From assembly GCF_033095985.1 (NCBI RefSeq), contig NZ_AP026802.1, positions 1,488,001 through 1,552,000 on the forward strand: a stretch of 64,000 nucleotides of DNA, given 5' to 3'. The position numbers were made by a program, and so were the translations under genes. This DNA comes from Xylocopilactobacillus apicola. Its GTDB lineage: Bacteria > Bacillota > Bacilli > Lactobacillales > Lactobacillaceae. The notes beneath the pieces are model-generated. The model ran no database searches. It had not been told where the DNA came from and saw only the letters and a list, made by a program, of their open reading frames with translations. Shown one piece after another: positions 29,065-38,464 of this stretch (position 1 is the stretch's first letter; the number at the start of each line of letters is the position of its first letter).

Positions 29065-31281
29065 TTACGGGGCTCCTGTAACTAAGGTCCAAGTCACTGC
29101 TGCGTGAAGCCCAACCGAAGAAGAAGTCTTTGGCAGCTTCGCTAAAACACTGCGAGGAACTTGCAAAGTCGCATCGTTTGCCGAACCAAAACTTAAGCGC
29201 CAACTTCCTACAGCATTATTATTAGAACTATTATTACTGTTTAAAATGCTCACACTAGGACCACCTGCAACCAAAGTCCCATTAGAAGTTAAAGGTGTTC
29301 CACCAGTTTGCCACATTGAACTACTTGTTAAAGGATAATCATTAATGCCTGCAAGTTTGTTTGAATTCAGTTTCAATTGAATCCCCGTATTATTGATTAA
29401 GCCACCAGCGTTATTGTAAAAACTACCGAGCTGACCTTCAAGATGCCAAACATTTTGAGGATTACCTGTAGCAGAAGTTACCACGAGTTCTCTTTTGACC
29501 GGAGTTTTAGTTACTCCTGTCTGCAAATATTTGCCGATCGGATATCCTGTTGAGGTGTAATCATTACTATAATCCAAGTTTAAGTAATTTACAGAGGATG
29601 CCCCGTTTTGAACAGTATTAGCTAAAGAATAAGTATCATCGGTATTAACAGCATTAACGCCAAAATCAAAGTTTGGCACCGCCCGCAAGGTGGTCCGTCC
29701 TTTAACCTGATAGTTAACCTCAAAGATTTGTTCATTGCTATCAGTTGATCCTTGGTTATCTGTATCATCATATTTAGGGTTAGCAGTAAGCGCTGCTGCC
29801 AGACTTGGATAAATTACCCCATCGTTGGGATCGCCTGCATGACGATAAGTAACCGTATACGAATACCCTGGACGCATTAATTTATTGGTCGTTGCACTGT
29901 TATCGGATGTCGCAAAAATATTAGTTGTATCAACGCTGCCCGTAAAGAAATTATCGTTAGTGTGCGGACCACTTACCACGATTTGCGGAGTCGTACGCCA
30001 TGGATCATTTGCTGGTAAAATCGTCGGATTTGCAACTTTCAAAGTAGATTTTTGAAAAGATTTATTGTAAACGAGATTAACGTTATTTTGAGTGTTGTCA
30101 CCGACTACCGTCAAGACATTCGAGCTTTGATAAACATATCCTGGAATTCTTGTCGCCTGATAGACATACTTCGCTTTAGTTGCATCAGCTGCACTACCAG
30201 CAGAAATAGTATCACCAATATTTGCCAAAATTGCTTGATTGCGAGCTGGTTTCAACACATTGCCGCTACTGTCTTTATAAGTCACACTAACCAATGCAGT
30301 CGCCAACTGGAGATTAAAATTAGTGATCTGCACACCCATATTAGATTTATACCCGCCGGTTGCAGCTGTTGCACCAACAGACATAACAGGTTGCCACTGG
30401 TTAGTTGCAGGATCACTAGTACTTGATAGCACCTGCGTATAAGTTTGCCCATCTCCGGTCGTTACTCTAACTGTGCCATTTTGAGCGCCACCGTATGTGT
30501 AGGTAACTTGAACTGGGGAAGCAAAACTTGTAATAACACGGTGAGGTCCGTCATCATTTGCTCCAAATGAATTAACTAAACGACCGGTATAAGGACTCCC
30601 AGTTCCATAAGTATGCCGAAATCCCGCAACTGTCTCCAAAAAATTTTTGGTATTACCGAAGTTCCACCAATCCCCGGAATAAGCAGGATCGAGCGGATTG
30701 GTAGGAACTGTATTGTAAATAGAATATTGAGCTTTACTGTTGTTATAAAAATCAAGTCCCCAAATTGTCGTACTAGGTAGACTCGCAATCCCTAGATTAG
30801 AAGCAGCTGTATTCATCCCAGTAATACTTTGATTTGTTTGTTGTTGCAAACGGGTCTGCGTTGCAGGCGTCAAAATTAATCCCACAAAATCACCACCAAC
30901 ACCGCCGATAGAAGAAGTCACTGTTTGAAGTGACAAATTAAAAGTCATCGACCAGTTTCTAGTCATATCAATCTGGTTTTTGAAAACTGTATAACCTTGT
31001 TGCCCGTTTGCCCCACCAGCTCCGCTTTGAGTAAGAGAATAAGTCCCATCAGTTCCATAACTAAAAGCCGAACCAGCAACCACGAAGTTCGAGTTAATTT
31101 GCCCAGTACTGATATTCAATGAATGGCTCCCTGTATCAGTCACCAAAGAAATATCAGTGTTCACAAATGCTGCTAAATTATGTTTCGATTTTTTCTGAGG
31201 TGAAGCAAAAAAAATAACACTTACAATAAGTAAAAAACTGATCATCGCCCCCATAATCAATTTTTCTTTTCTATGCCTCAA
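29065..31281 (-). CDS. WxL-domain cell-surface protein with L-type lectin-like domain
   Basis: A 738-residue secreted protein. A hydrophobic N-terminal helix (about 10-26) is followed by a lectin_L-like beta-sandwich (about 50-330: NWSMTFNLSL, GGDFVGLILTPA, IWGLDFYNN, DDGPHRVITS). A MucBP-like module follows (VSVTYKDSSGNVLKPA... to about 410), then further beta-rich repeats. The C-terminus carries the two WxL motifs, WHLEGQL and VTWTLVTGAP, which bind peptidoglycan non-covalently in related proteins. Translation begins at a TTG with GAGGAGG seven bases upstream. It has no LPxTG. Probable role: adhesion to glycans. It interrupts a metal ABC transporter gene set. Confidence 0.8.
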   Translation of the reverse strand: MRHRKEKLIMGAMISFLLIVSVIFFASPQKKSKHNLAAFVNTDISLVTDTGSHSLNISTGQINSNFVVAGSAFSYGTDGTYSLTQSGAGGANGQQGYTVFKNQIDMTRNWSMTFNLSLQTVTSSIGGVGGDFVGLILTPATQTRLQQQTNQSITGMNTAASNLGIASLPSTTIWGLDFYNNSKAQYSIYNTVPTNPLDPAYSGDWWNFGNTKNFLETVAGFRHTYGTGSPYTGRLVNSFGANDDGPHRVITSFASPVQVTYTYGGAQNGTVRVTTGDGQTYTQVLSSTSDPATNQWQPVMSVGATAATGGYKSNMGVQITNFNLQLATALVSVTYKDSSGNVLKPARNQAILANIGDTISAGSAADATKAKYVYQATRIPGYVYQSSNVLTVVGDNTQNNVNLVYNKSFQKSTLKVANPTILPANDPWRTTPQIVVSGPHTNDNFFTGSVDTTNIFATSDNSATTNKLMRPGYSYTVTYRHAGDPNDGVIYPSLAAALTANPKYDDTDNQGSTDSNEQIFEVNYQVKGRTTLRAVPNFDFGVNAVNTDDTYSLANTVQNGASSVNYLNLDYSNDYTSTGYPIGKYLQTGVTKTPVKRELVVTSATGNPQNVWHLEGQLGSFYNNAGGLINNTGIQLKLNSNKLAGINDYPLTSSSMWQTGGTPLTSNGTLVAGGPSVSILNSNNSSNNNAVGSWRLSFGSANDATLQVPRSVLAKLPKTSSSVGLHAAVTWTLVTGAP

Positions 31282-31377
31282 AATTTATCCTCCTCAAACT
31301 TTATACATTAATTATACTTAGTTTAAAGGACGGTTGTGATCAGATTCGGATAAATTTTTTCAAAACAATTGAAATGG

Positions 31378-32169
31378 CTATGCTATAATTCTCTTCGCTA
31401 TAAGAGTAGTGAAGTATAAAATTGCTTCAATTAAGGTAATGAAAAAAGTAACAGGTAAATTAGTTAGATAGGTTAAATATAAGCCACCCCAAACTCCGAT
31501 CAACGCACAACTAATACTAATCAAGATTAATTCAAAAAAGTTTCTACCCCACCTAAAAGCAATCGATGCCGGTAAAGTCATTAAAACAAAAATTAAAAGT
31601 GCTCCAACAATCTGCGCCGCAACACTAGCAGTAAAGGCGGTCATAACTAAAAAGATTAAAGAAATCCAGTAAGTTTTCAAGCTTGAATACCGAGCAGCAA
31701 TTGGATCGAAAGAATCATATTTAAGCGGTCGAAACAACAACAAAATTGTAATCAATACGATCCCTGCGACAATTAAAATTTGATAGACATTAGATTTAGT
31801 TATTGCAGTAATGCTGCCGAACATTAAATTAGTCGCGTAACTGCTATTTCCCTTTGCTAAAGTCAAAAATAAAGCCCCCGACCCCATAAAAAGAGCTGAG
31901 ATAACAGAAACCAGTGAATCATTGGAGGAAAATTTATTAGAGCCAACACTTGTAAGTACCGCTGCCAGAGTGGTAAAAATGAGCATCCCAGTGATCGGTG
32001 GCAATCCAGCAAACACTCCAAACGCTGCCCCTGAAAAACCAATTTCCGAAATCATATGAGTTAAAAAAGGCAGTTTTCTAATCAATACAAAAATGCTCAT
32101 AACACCACAAACAACGGCTATTAAGGTTCCAGCAATAAAAGCATTTAACATAAATTCAGAATTCAACAT
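31378..32169 (-). CDS. Zinc/manganese ABC transporter permease
   Basis: A 263-residue ABC-3 family permease with about eight membrane helices. The family signature GFSGAAFGVFAGLPP occurs near 44-58 and the GALLIFVLMTLPASIAFRWGRNFFE block near 187-211. It is the membrane subunit for the ATPase encoded immediately upstream, overlapping it by 14 bases with GGAG correctly placed before its ATG. The likely partner binding protein is encoded on the opposite strand at 28-29 kb. Metal specificity (Zn, Mn or Fe) cannot be decided here. Confidence 0.87.
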   Translation of the reverse strand: MLNSEFMLNAFIAGTLIAVVCGVMSIFVLIRKLPFLTHMISEIGFSGAAFGVFAGLPPITGMLIFTTLAAVLTSVGSNKFSSNDSLVSVISALFMGSGALFLTLAKGNSSYATNLMFGSITAITKSNVYQILIVAGIVLITILLLFRPLKYDSFDPIAARYSSLKTYWISLIFLVMTAFTASVAAQIVGALLIFVLMTLPASIAFRWGRNFFELILISISCALIGVWGGLYLTYLTNLPVTFFITLIEAILYFTTLIAKRIIA

Positions 32170-32851
32170 CGTTATTCTCCAATAGACTTTGATCTCCTAC
32201 TTCAAAAGTACCATCGCCATTTAGTTTTAAAATTTTAGTACTGTTTTGGATCACGGATTCCGGATCGTGAGTAACTAAAACAATGGTTACCTGGTCTTCA
32301 ACTTGCAATTTTTTTAAGATTTCCATTACCTCTTTTTTTGATCGTTCATCCAATCCATTTGTTGGTTCATCTAGAATAATCATTTTGGGGTCGTGAACCA
32401 ACGCTTGGGCAATATAGGCCCGTTGCTGTTCACCTCCTGATGAATTTGCTAAAAGGTTATCAGATTTATCTTGAAGCCTAACTTTTTTTAGCGCAGTGCT
32501 AATTTTAAGCCGATCTTTTTTGGTCAACCAGGGAATCAAATTATCATAAAGACGTAAGCTTACAAAACTTGTCAGATTTAGCGGATAGTCCTCATTTATA
32601 TTTCTAGTTTGGGGTACAAATCCAATTTTCTTACGGTCAAAACCATTGTCTGTATATATAACTTGTCCACTTCTAGGAGCAAGTTCTTTCATCATTAATT
32701 GAATTAACGTACTTTTTCCTGTGCCATTTGGTCCAATAATCGAAAGAAAATCACCTTGCTTTATCTCTAAATTTAGGTTCTTAAAAAGAAGTTTTTGATC
32801 AAAACTCATTGATAAATCAACAAGTTTTATTAAGGTTTGTTTTTCACTCAT
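32156..32851 (-). CDS. Zinc/manganese ABC transporter ATP-binding protein
   Basis: A 231-residue ABC ATPase. Walker A is GPNGTGKST near 39-47, the Q-loop is in FVPQTRN, the signature is NSSGGEQQRAYIAQAL near 136-151, Walker B is MIILDEPTNGLD near 157-168 and the H-loop is VTHD. FDQKLLFKNLNLEIKQGD is typical of metal-import ATPases of the ZnuC/MntB type. The AGAAGG abuts the ATG directly, an unusually short spacing. Two hairpins separate it from fusA, so it needs its own promoter or readthrough; I could not identify a convincing promoter. Confidence 0.88.
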   Translation of the reverse strand: MSEKQTLIKLVDLSMSFDQKLLFKNLNLEIKQGDFLSIIGPNGTGKSTLIQLMMKELAPRSGQVIYTDNGFDRKKIGFVPQTRNINEDYPLNLTSFVSLRLYDNLIPWLTKKDRLKISTALKKVRLQDKSDNLLANSSGGEQQRAYIAQALVHDPKMIILDEPTNGLDERSKKEVMEILKKLQVEDQVTIVLVTHDPESVIQNSTKILKLNGDGTFEVGDQSLLENNDVEF

Positions 32852-32867
32852 CCTTCTATTTTAAACA

Positions 32868-32905
32868 AAAAAAGCCTCACTGTATATTAGTAAGTGAAGT
32901 TTTTG
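32868..32905 (-). terminator. Second hairpin between fusA and the metal ABC genes
   Basis: On the minus strand CTTCACT pairs with AGTGAGG (one wobble) and is followed by CTTTTTTT. It ends about 17 bases before the ABC ATPase start, so it could be a backup terminator or an attenuator of that operon. Confidence 0.5.
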
Positions 32906-32916
32906 TCGTTTTGTAG

Positions 32917-32944
32917 AAAAAAAAGAGGCTCATTTGCCCCTTTA
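32917..32944 (-). terminator. fusA terminator
   Basis: AGGGGC and GCCTCT pair over six positions with one wobble around a six-base loop, followed by eight T residues on the minus strand. It lies immediately after the fusA stop. Confidence 0.75.
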
Positions 32945-32948
32945 CACA

Positions 32949-35045
32949 TTATTCAGCAGATTTTCCGCCGTTTTTCTTGATGATTTCTTCTTGGATTGAC
33001 TTAGGTACTGATTCATAGTGATCAAATGTCATTGTGAAAGTACCACGTCCCTGAGTTGCAGAACGCAATGTAGTTGCATACCCAAACATTTCAGCCAACG
33101 GCACGAAGCCATTAACCACTTGCGCATTACCACGAGCTTCCATTCCTTCAACGCGACCACGACGAGCAGTAATCTGACCCATAATATCGCCAAGATATTC
33201 CTCAGGTACGATAACTTCAACTTTCATGATCGGTTCTAAGATCACAGCACCAGCTTTTTTAGCAGCTTCATGAAGTGCAATCGATGCAGCAACTTTGAAG
33301 GCTGCCTCAGATGAATCGACTTCATGGTAAGATCCGTCGTAAAGTTTTGCTTTAACGTCGATTAATGGATATCCCGCAAGAACACCATTAGCCATTGCTT
33401 CACGCAAACCAGCTTCAACTGATGGAATATATTCCCGCGGAACTACCCCACCAACGATAGCATTCTCAAACTCGAAGCCTTTTCCTTCTTCATTTGGTGT
33501 AAATTCAATATAAACATCACCGTATTGACCTTTACCACCACTCTGACGAACAAATTTACCTTGAGCTTGAGCTGGCGTTGTAAATGTTTCACGGTAAGCT
33601 ACTTGTGGTTCACCAACTTTAGCTGCCACTTTGAACTCACGGCGCATTCTTTCAACCATGATATCAAGATGCAACTCACCCATTCCAGCAATTAAAGTCT
33701 GACCAGTTTCAGCGTTTGTTTCAGCTTGGAAAGTTGGATCTTCTTCAGCAAGTTTTTGCAACGCAACGTCTAACTTATCACGATCTTCTTTTGAATCTGG
33801 TTCAATTGAGACCTGAATAACAGGATCTGGGAAGACCATCGATTCAAGAATCAACGGTGTATTAACATCAGTCAATGAATCACCTGTTGTTGTATTCTTT
33901 AAACCAATAGCAGCGGCAATATCACCAGAGAATACTTCAGAAATTTCTGTTCGGTGATTAGCGTGCATCTGCAATAGTCGGCCGACCCGTTCACGAGAAT
34001 CTTTAGTTGCATTTAAAACATAAGATCCTGATGGTAGAGAGCCTGTATAAACACGAATGTAGGTTAAACGGCCTACAAATGGATCAGTAGCAATCTTAAA
34101 AGCCAAAGCAGCAAATGGTTGATCATCGCCTGCTTGTAGTTCAACAGATTCTTCTGTTCCTGGTTTGTGAGCAATATAAGGTCTAACTTCAAGAGGTGAT
34201 GGAAGATAATCAACCACCGCATCCAAAAGCATCTGGACACCTTTATTCTTAAATGCTGAACCAACTAATACAGGGAAGAATTTAAGATCAATTGTTGCCC
34301 GACGGATACCAGCTTTTAATTCTTCAACAGTGATTTCTTCGCCGTTGAGGTATTTCTCCATCACGTCATCGTTAACATCAGCAACAGCTTCAACCAATTC
34401 ATCATGCATCTTTTTAGCTTTGTCCTGATAGTCCGCAGGAATATCAACCGTATCCCACTTATCTCCAACTTCATCAACATCATACAGATAAGCTTTCATC
34501 GTAACTAAATCGATGATGCCACTAAATTGATCTTCTGCACCAATTGGAATTTGGATTGCATGAGCGTTAGCCTGTAAACGATCATGGATAGTCTGAACTG
34601 AATAATCAAAATCAGCTCCAATTTTATCCATTTTGTTAACGAAAACAATGTTTGGAACGTTATAATTAGCAGCTTGACGCCAAACATTTTCAGTCTGTGG
34701 CTCAACCCCAGATTGAGCATCAAGTACTGTAATAACACCATCAAGAACTCTAAGTGAGCGTTCTACTTCAATTGTAAAGTCGACGTGTCCTGGAGTATCA
34801 ATGATGTTAATTCGATAATCTTTCCACTGAGCAGTTGTCGCAGCAGAGGTAATAGTAATTCCTCTTTCCTGCTCCTCTTCCATCCAGTCCATCTGCGATG
34901 CACCTTCGTGAGTTTCACCGATCTTGTGAATCTTTCCAGTATAGAAAAGAATTCTTTCGGTTGTCGTTGTCTTTCCTGCATCGATATGGGCCATAATCCC
35001 GATATTTCTGGTTTTATCGAGTGGAAATTCTCGCTTTGCAGCCAT
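32949..35045 (-). CDS. fusA: Elongation factor G
   Basis: A 698-residue translocation GTPase. Its G motifs are AHIDAGKTT near 18-26 (P-loop), DTPGHVDFT near 82-90 and NKMD near 136-139. The RGITI switch I element and the C-terminal EF-G domains IV/V ([35 protein letters not shown]) are intact. It is the third gene of the rpsL-rpsG-fusA operon; tuf does not follow. AAGGAG precedes the ATG. Confidence 0.98.
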   Translation of the reverse strand: MAAKREFPLDKTRNIGIMAHIDAGKTTTTERILFYTGKIHKIGETHEGASQMDWMEEEQERGITITSAATTAQWKDYRINIIDTPGHVDFTIEVERSLRVLDGVITVLDAQSGVEPQTENVWRQAANYNVPNIVFVNKMDKIGADFDYSVQTIHDRLQANAHAIQIPIGAEDQFSGIIDLVTMKAYLYDVDEVGDKWDTVDIPADYQDKAKKMHDELVEAVADVNDDVMEKYLNGEEITVEELKAGIRRATIDLKFFPVLVGSAFKNKGVQMLLDAVVDYLPSPLEVRPYIAHKPGTEESVELQAGDDQPFAALAFKIATDPFVGRLTYIRVYTGSLPSGSYVLNATKDSRERVGRLLQMHANHRTEISEVFSGDIAAAIGLKNTTTGDSLTDVNTPLILESMVFPDPVIQVSIEPDSKEDRDKLDVALQKLAEEDPTFQAETNAETGQTLIAGMGELHLDIMVERMRREFKVAAKVGEPQVAYRETFTTPAQAQGKFVRQSGGKGQYGDVYIEFTPNEEGKGFEFENAIVGGVVPREYIPSVEAGLREAMANGVLAGYPLIDVKAKLYDGSYHEVDSSEAAFKVAASIALHEAAKKAGAVILEPIMKVEVIVPEEYLGDIMGQITARRGRVEGMEARGNAQVVNGFVPLAEMFGYATTLRSATQGRGTFTMTFDHYESVPKSIQEEIIKKNGGKSAE

Positions 35046-35090
35046 TATATGTTATTTCTCCTTCACTACAAACTAATATTATCTTATTAA

Positions 35091-35561
35091 TTACCAGCGA
35101 TACTGAGCAAATGCGCGGTTTGCTTCTGCCATCTTGTGCGTATCTTCCCGTTTCTTAACGGATGCACCAGTATTGTTTGCGGCATCCATAATCTCATGAG
35201 CTAATTTCTCATCCATAGAACGTTCATTACGTAAACGTGAATATTGAACGATCCACCGCAAAGCAAGAGTTGTCCTTCTTTCTGGGCGAACTTCGATTGG
35301 TACTTGGTAGTTAGATCCCCCGATCCGACGTGCCTTAACTTCAAGTACTGGCATTACGTTATTCATGGCATCTTGAAAAACTTCAAGTGGATCTTTACTA
35401 GTTTGCTCACGAATAATATCAAAGGCGCTATAAAGAATATTTTGAGCCTTTCCTCGCTTACCATCTTTCATCATGTGGTTGATCAGTCTTGATACTAATT
35501 TTGAGTTGTATATTGGGTCTGCCAATATATCTTGTTTAACGATTGTGCCTTTTCTTGGCAT
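35091..35561 (-). CDS. rpsG: 30S ribosomal protein S7
   Basis: The 156-residue primary binder of the 16S rRNA 3' domain. MPRKG...[33 protein letters not shown] and [16 protein letters not shown] are diagnostic, and the C-terminal [21 protein letters not shown] is complete. It lies between rpsL and fusA. In E. coli S7 represses this operon; I see no clear equivalent site here. Confidence 0.98.
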   Translation of the reverse strand: MPRKGTIVKQDILADPIYNSKLVSRLINHMMKDGKRGKAQNILYSAFDIIREQTSKDPLEVFQDAMNNVMPVLEVKARRIGGSNYQVPIEVRPERRTTLALRWIVQYSRLRNERSMDEKLAHEIMDAANNTGASVKKREDTHKMAEANRAFAQYRW

Positions 35562-35587
35562 TATATACTCCTATCTCTTAAAAAAAT

Positions 35588-36001
35588 TTACTTCTTTGGC
35601 CGTTTTGTGCCGTATTTTGAGCGTCCTTGCATCCGGTCTGTAACTCCTGCTGTATCAAGAGTTCCCCGAACAATATGGTAACGAACACCAGGAAGGTCTT
35701 TTACACGACCGCCACGAATCAAAACAACACTATGTTCCTGTAAATTGTGACCAATTCCTGGAATATAAGCAGTAACTTCAATCAAGTTTGAGAGGCGAAC
35801 ACGGGCATACTTACGTAAGGCCGAGTTTGGCTTCTTTGGGGTCATCGTCCCAACACGAGTAGCAACTCCTCTCTTTTGAGGAGCTGGATTCTTAGTTAAA
35901 TTCTTATTCATACTGTTATAGCCGAAGTTCAAAGCAGGTGATTTGGATTTACTAGACTTTGATTTACGACCTTTGCGTACTAATTGGTTAATAGTTGGCA
36001 T
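35588..36001 (-). CDS. rpsL: 30S ribosomal protein S12
   Basis: A 137-residue decoding-centre protein. [27 protein letters not shown] (the lysine is the classic streptomycin-resistance position) and [13 protein letters not shown] are present. The usual MPTINQLV start is the only in-frame ATG, but the nearest SD-like AAAGG is about 16 bases upstream, longer than normal, so leader folding may be needed to bring it close. It is the first gene of the str operon behind a strong promoter. Confidence 0.98.
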   Translation of the reverse strand: MPTINQLVRKGRKSKSSKSKSPALNFGYNSMNKNLTKNPAPQKRGVATRVGTMTPKKPNSALRKYARVRLSNLIEVTAYIPGIGHNLQEHSVVLIRGGRVKDLPGVRYHIVRGTLDTAGVTDRMQGRSKYGTKRPKK

Positions 36002-36089
36002 TTAGATATCTTGAATTCCTTTCTAATTTTTATTGGTACACGCACCCAGGCGTTTTGTTTTTTCGACAATATCTTAAAACACGTTCAAA

Positions 36090-36118
36090 ATTGTAGTATT
36101 TTTTAGAGGATTTGTCAA
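36090..36118 (-). promoter_or_regulatory. Strong promoter of the str operon
   Basis: Minus-strand consensus TTGACA (36113-36118), a 17-base spacer and TACAAT (36090-36095), one base from consensus. The predicted start at about 36083 gives a leader of about 80 bases before rpsL. Confidence 0.85.
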
Positions 36119-36193
36119 TATATTTAGCAAAAAAAACAGTTTAATTCCGAACAGCAAATTTACAAACATTTATTTACCGATTGTCTTTAACTC

Positions 36194-36202
36194 TGTTATA
36201 AT
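36194..36202 (+). promoter_or_regulatory. Extended -10 promoter of the small HTH-like gene
   Basis: TGT-TATAAT is a perfect extended -10. The -35 region (TTTACC near 36173-36178) is weak. It is divergent from the str operon promoter about 80 bases away. Confidence 0.6.
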
Positions 36203-36267
36203 TCTGGTAGTGACCAACTGCCGTTAACGACAGTCAATCCATAACAAAATTTAAGGGGACATAAACA

Positions 36268-36453
36268 ATGGACGGGGTTTCACCAGTTGTTGAAAAAATA
36301 ATCAACTTCGAAAAAGAGCACAATATGACTGATAGTGATTTAGCTTTTGCTAGTCATATTTCAGTCGAACATATTCATGCAATGAAGGCTGGAATTGGCA
36401 AAGTAGACCAAGAAGTTTTAAATGATTTACTAAAATTTTTAGCCGAAAATTAA
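36268..36453 (+). CDS. Small LBP_cg2779-like helical protein
   Basis: A 61-residue soluble protein, entirely helical by composition. LAFASHISVEHIHAMKAGIGKVDQEVLNDLLKFL reads like a four-helix HTH/XRE-type unit. It resembles a short family annotated in lactobacilli as LBP_cg2779; that name comes from memory and the function is unknown. AAGGGG lies well before the ATG, an extended -10 promoter lies upstream and a terminator follows directly, so it is a genuine single-gene transcript. Confidence 0.7.
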   Translation: MDGVSPVVEKIINFEKEHNMTDSDLAFASHISVEHIHAMKAGIGKVDQEVLNDLLKFLAEN

Positions 36454-36490
36454 AGAAAAACGACCGGTCATTTTGATCAGCCGTTTTTTT
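36454..36490. terminator. Convergent terminator
   Basis: AAAACG...GGTCA pairs imperfectly with TGATC...CGTTTT, flanked by A and T runs, between the small HTH-like gene and the convergent hydrolase gene. Two mismatches and one wobble interrupt the stem. Confidence 0.6.
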
Positions 36491-37241
36491 GTTTTAAAAA
36501 TTGATCTACACTAGCTGTTACTTCAAGAGCGTAACTATGACCATGACGAGTTCCAGCTAAGAAATGAACCCAAGATAAAACTCCGTGTTTAGCTAAAGAT
36601 TTCTCCATTTTTAATACACCTGACACTGGTGCTAATTCGTCCATTGAATTCAAGAGAAACACTGGCCCAGTTGTAGAGCTAACTCGATAATATGGCGTTG
36701 CTTTTTTCAAAAGGTCCAAATTTTGTCCCAGGTAATTAAGAATGAACCCCTTATAAAACTGCTCATTTAGCTTCAATTGTTCTTCTGGATCATCAGATTT
36801 AAGCGCCTCTAACACTGGTTCAACTGATTGATGCTTTCTAATCCATTTTTCAAGATCAAAAATTCCAGACAACGATACTGCCGGAATTCCATATTTGATT
36901 GCCAATTCGACTGCCATTGTTCCACCAACTGAAGTACCTAAAACTGCAATTTCGTTTGTAGGAAACTGTGATTTTGTCCACTGATAGGCTTGATTAATGT
37001 CCTCTTGAGGAGCAGGATAAAAATTCGGCGGAGCAAGTCTGTAATCTGGTACAACCACATCATAACCCAAGGTTACAAACTTTGTTGCTAATTCTGTCTC
37101 ACTGTCTTTACTTCCACGAAACCAACCACCACCATGGATGATAATGAGACTCATCTTCACTTTGTTTTTAGCATCATTTTGGTAGAGGTCTAACTTCAAA
37201 TGATGCTCTTTTTCATATTCTAAATCTTTGCTAAATTTCAT
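36477..37241 (-). CDS. Alpha/beta hydrolase (BD-FAE/esterase-like)
   Basis: A 254-residue esterase-like enzyme of the alpha/beta-hydrolase-3 group. The oxyanion motif is IIIHGGGWFRGS near 33-44, the strand DVVVPDYRLAP near 61-71 is typical, and the nucleophile elbow is LGTSVGG near 97-103. Candidate Asp and His are in MDELAPVSG and GTRHGHSY near the C-terminus. The start was moved from a TTG to the ATG at 37241. It lies 8 bases after the U32 gene upstream and may be co-transcribed. Substrate unknown. Confidence 0.8.
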   Translation of the reverse strand: MKFSKDLEYEKEHHLKLDLYQNDAKNKVKMSLIIIHGGGWFRGSKDSETELATKFVTLGYDVVVPDYRLAPPNFYPAPQEDINQAYQWTKSQFPTNEIAVLGTSVGGTMAVELAIKYGIPAVSLSGIFDLEKWIRKHQSVEPVLEALKSDDPEEQLKLNEQFYKGFILNYLGQNLDLLKKATPYYRVSSTTGPVFLLNSMDELAPVSGVLKMEKSLAKHGVLSWVHFLAGTRHGHSYALEVTASVDQFLKQKNG

Positions 37242-37249
37242 CAAACTGC

Positions 37250-38464
37250 CTATACTGTCACCTTTGCAGTTTTTTTCTTTCTAATCATCGTGCCAGCTGG
37301 CATCTTAACATCAAGATTAATTGAACAAATCATCATTGCATGACTGGCTCTCTCTATCTTTAAATTATCTTCATCTCTTAAATCCTGTGCTTTTGCAAGA
37401 TAATGATAGAAATTAGGACCATAAAATTCTAGTTCATCGCCTTCGGAAAAATTATTACGTTCCTGGATAATAACGCGACCATTTTGAAAACCTTGGACCT
37501 CACCGATGAATTCATAACCCAAATCAGGTTTGACGTGAGCAAATAACTCATCATCTTTACTTGGCGCACCATTAAAAAAGCCAAATGACATCCGGCGCTG
37601 AGATATCTTCGACAATTCCTCAATCCATGCTGGATCGACAGTGAAATTATCTGGATCAGCAAGATAAGCATCTACAGCGGTCCGATAGACGTTAGCTACT
37701 GTCGAAACATAATGAATCGTCTTCATGCGCCCTTCAATTTTAAGACTATCCACACCGGTTGAAAGCATTCTGCCAATTTCAGGAATCAGGCTCATGTCAA
37801 CCGCTGACATCGTAAATTGCTCATCTCCTGTCAATGAACGCCCAGTTTCATCAGTTAAATTATAGAGAAATCGACAATTTTGTGCACACCCGCCACGATT
37901 AGCATCCCGCCGATTCATATAATTACTCATTACACAACGCCCAGAATAACTAATACACATTGCACCTTGAATAAAAGCCTCAATCTCCACATCAGTATGC
38001 TCTTTAATTTCTTTAATCTCTTCATAGGTCGTCTCCCGACCCAAAACCACTCTTTCTAGCCCGTGTTTTGCCCAAAAATTTACTGCCTCATAATTAACAG
38101 CTGATGCTTGAGTCGACAAATGGACCGGCAATCCTGGAACCTGCGTTAAAACCGCGCTAATAATGGCGGGATCTGAAACGATGATCGCGTCAATTCCTGC
38201 ATCCCTGACTTCGGTCAAGTAAGAGATCATATCTGTTAACTCGTTTTCGTGGCAAACAATGTTGGCCGCCAAATAAACTTTAGCTGATTTTGCATGCGCA
38301 TATTCAGCACCTTCACGCATATCTTCAATTGAAAAATTGCTGGCCCTTGACCTTAACCCCAGCCGCTCACCTCCAATATAGACTGCATCTGCTCCGTAAT
38401 CAATTGCAACATGCAATTTCTCAGGAGTTCCTGCGGGAACTAAAACTTCTGGTTGATTGGTCAT
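37250..38464 (-). CDS. U32 family protein, tRNA hydroxylation (TrhP2/YrrO type)
   Basis: A 404-residue U32 'peptidase'. The family signature EAFIQGAMCISYSGRCVMSNYMNRRDANRGGCAQNCRF near 165-202 carries the four-cysteine pattern expected for an iron-sulfur cluster. Members of this type (TrhP, YrrN/YrrO) are now linked to prephenate-dependent 5-hydroxylation of uridine-34 in tRNA rather than to proteolysis. The C-terminal U32 extension (IIQERNNFSEGDELEFYGP) is present. It overlaps its smaller partner by four bases. Confidence 0.88.
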   Translation of the reverse strand: MTNQPEVLVPAGTPEKLHVAIDYGADAVYIGGERLGLRSRASNFSIEDMREGAEYAHAKSAKVYLAANIVCHENELTDMISYLTEVRDAGIDAIIVSDPAIISAVLTQVPGLPVHLSTQASAVNYEAVNFWAKHGLERVVLGRETTYEEIKEIKEHTDVEIEAFIQGAMCISYSGRCVMSNYMNRRDANRGGCAQNCRFLYNLTDETGRSLTGDEQFTMSAVDMSLIPEIGRMLSTGVDSLKIEGRMKTIHYVSTVANVYRTAVDAYLADPDNFTVDPAWIEELSKISQRRMSFGFFNGAPSKDDELFAHVKPDLGYEFIGEVQGFQNGRVIIQERNNFSEGDELEFYGPNFYHYLAKAQDLRDEDNLKIERASHAMMICSINLDVKMPAGTMIRKKKTAKVTV

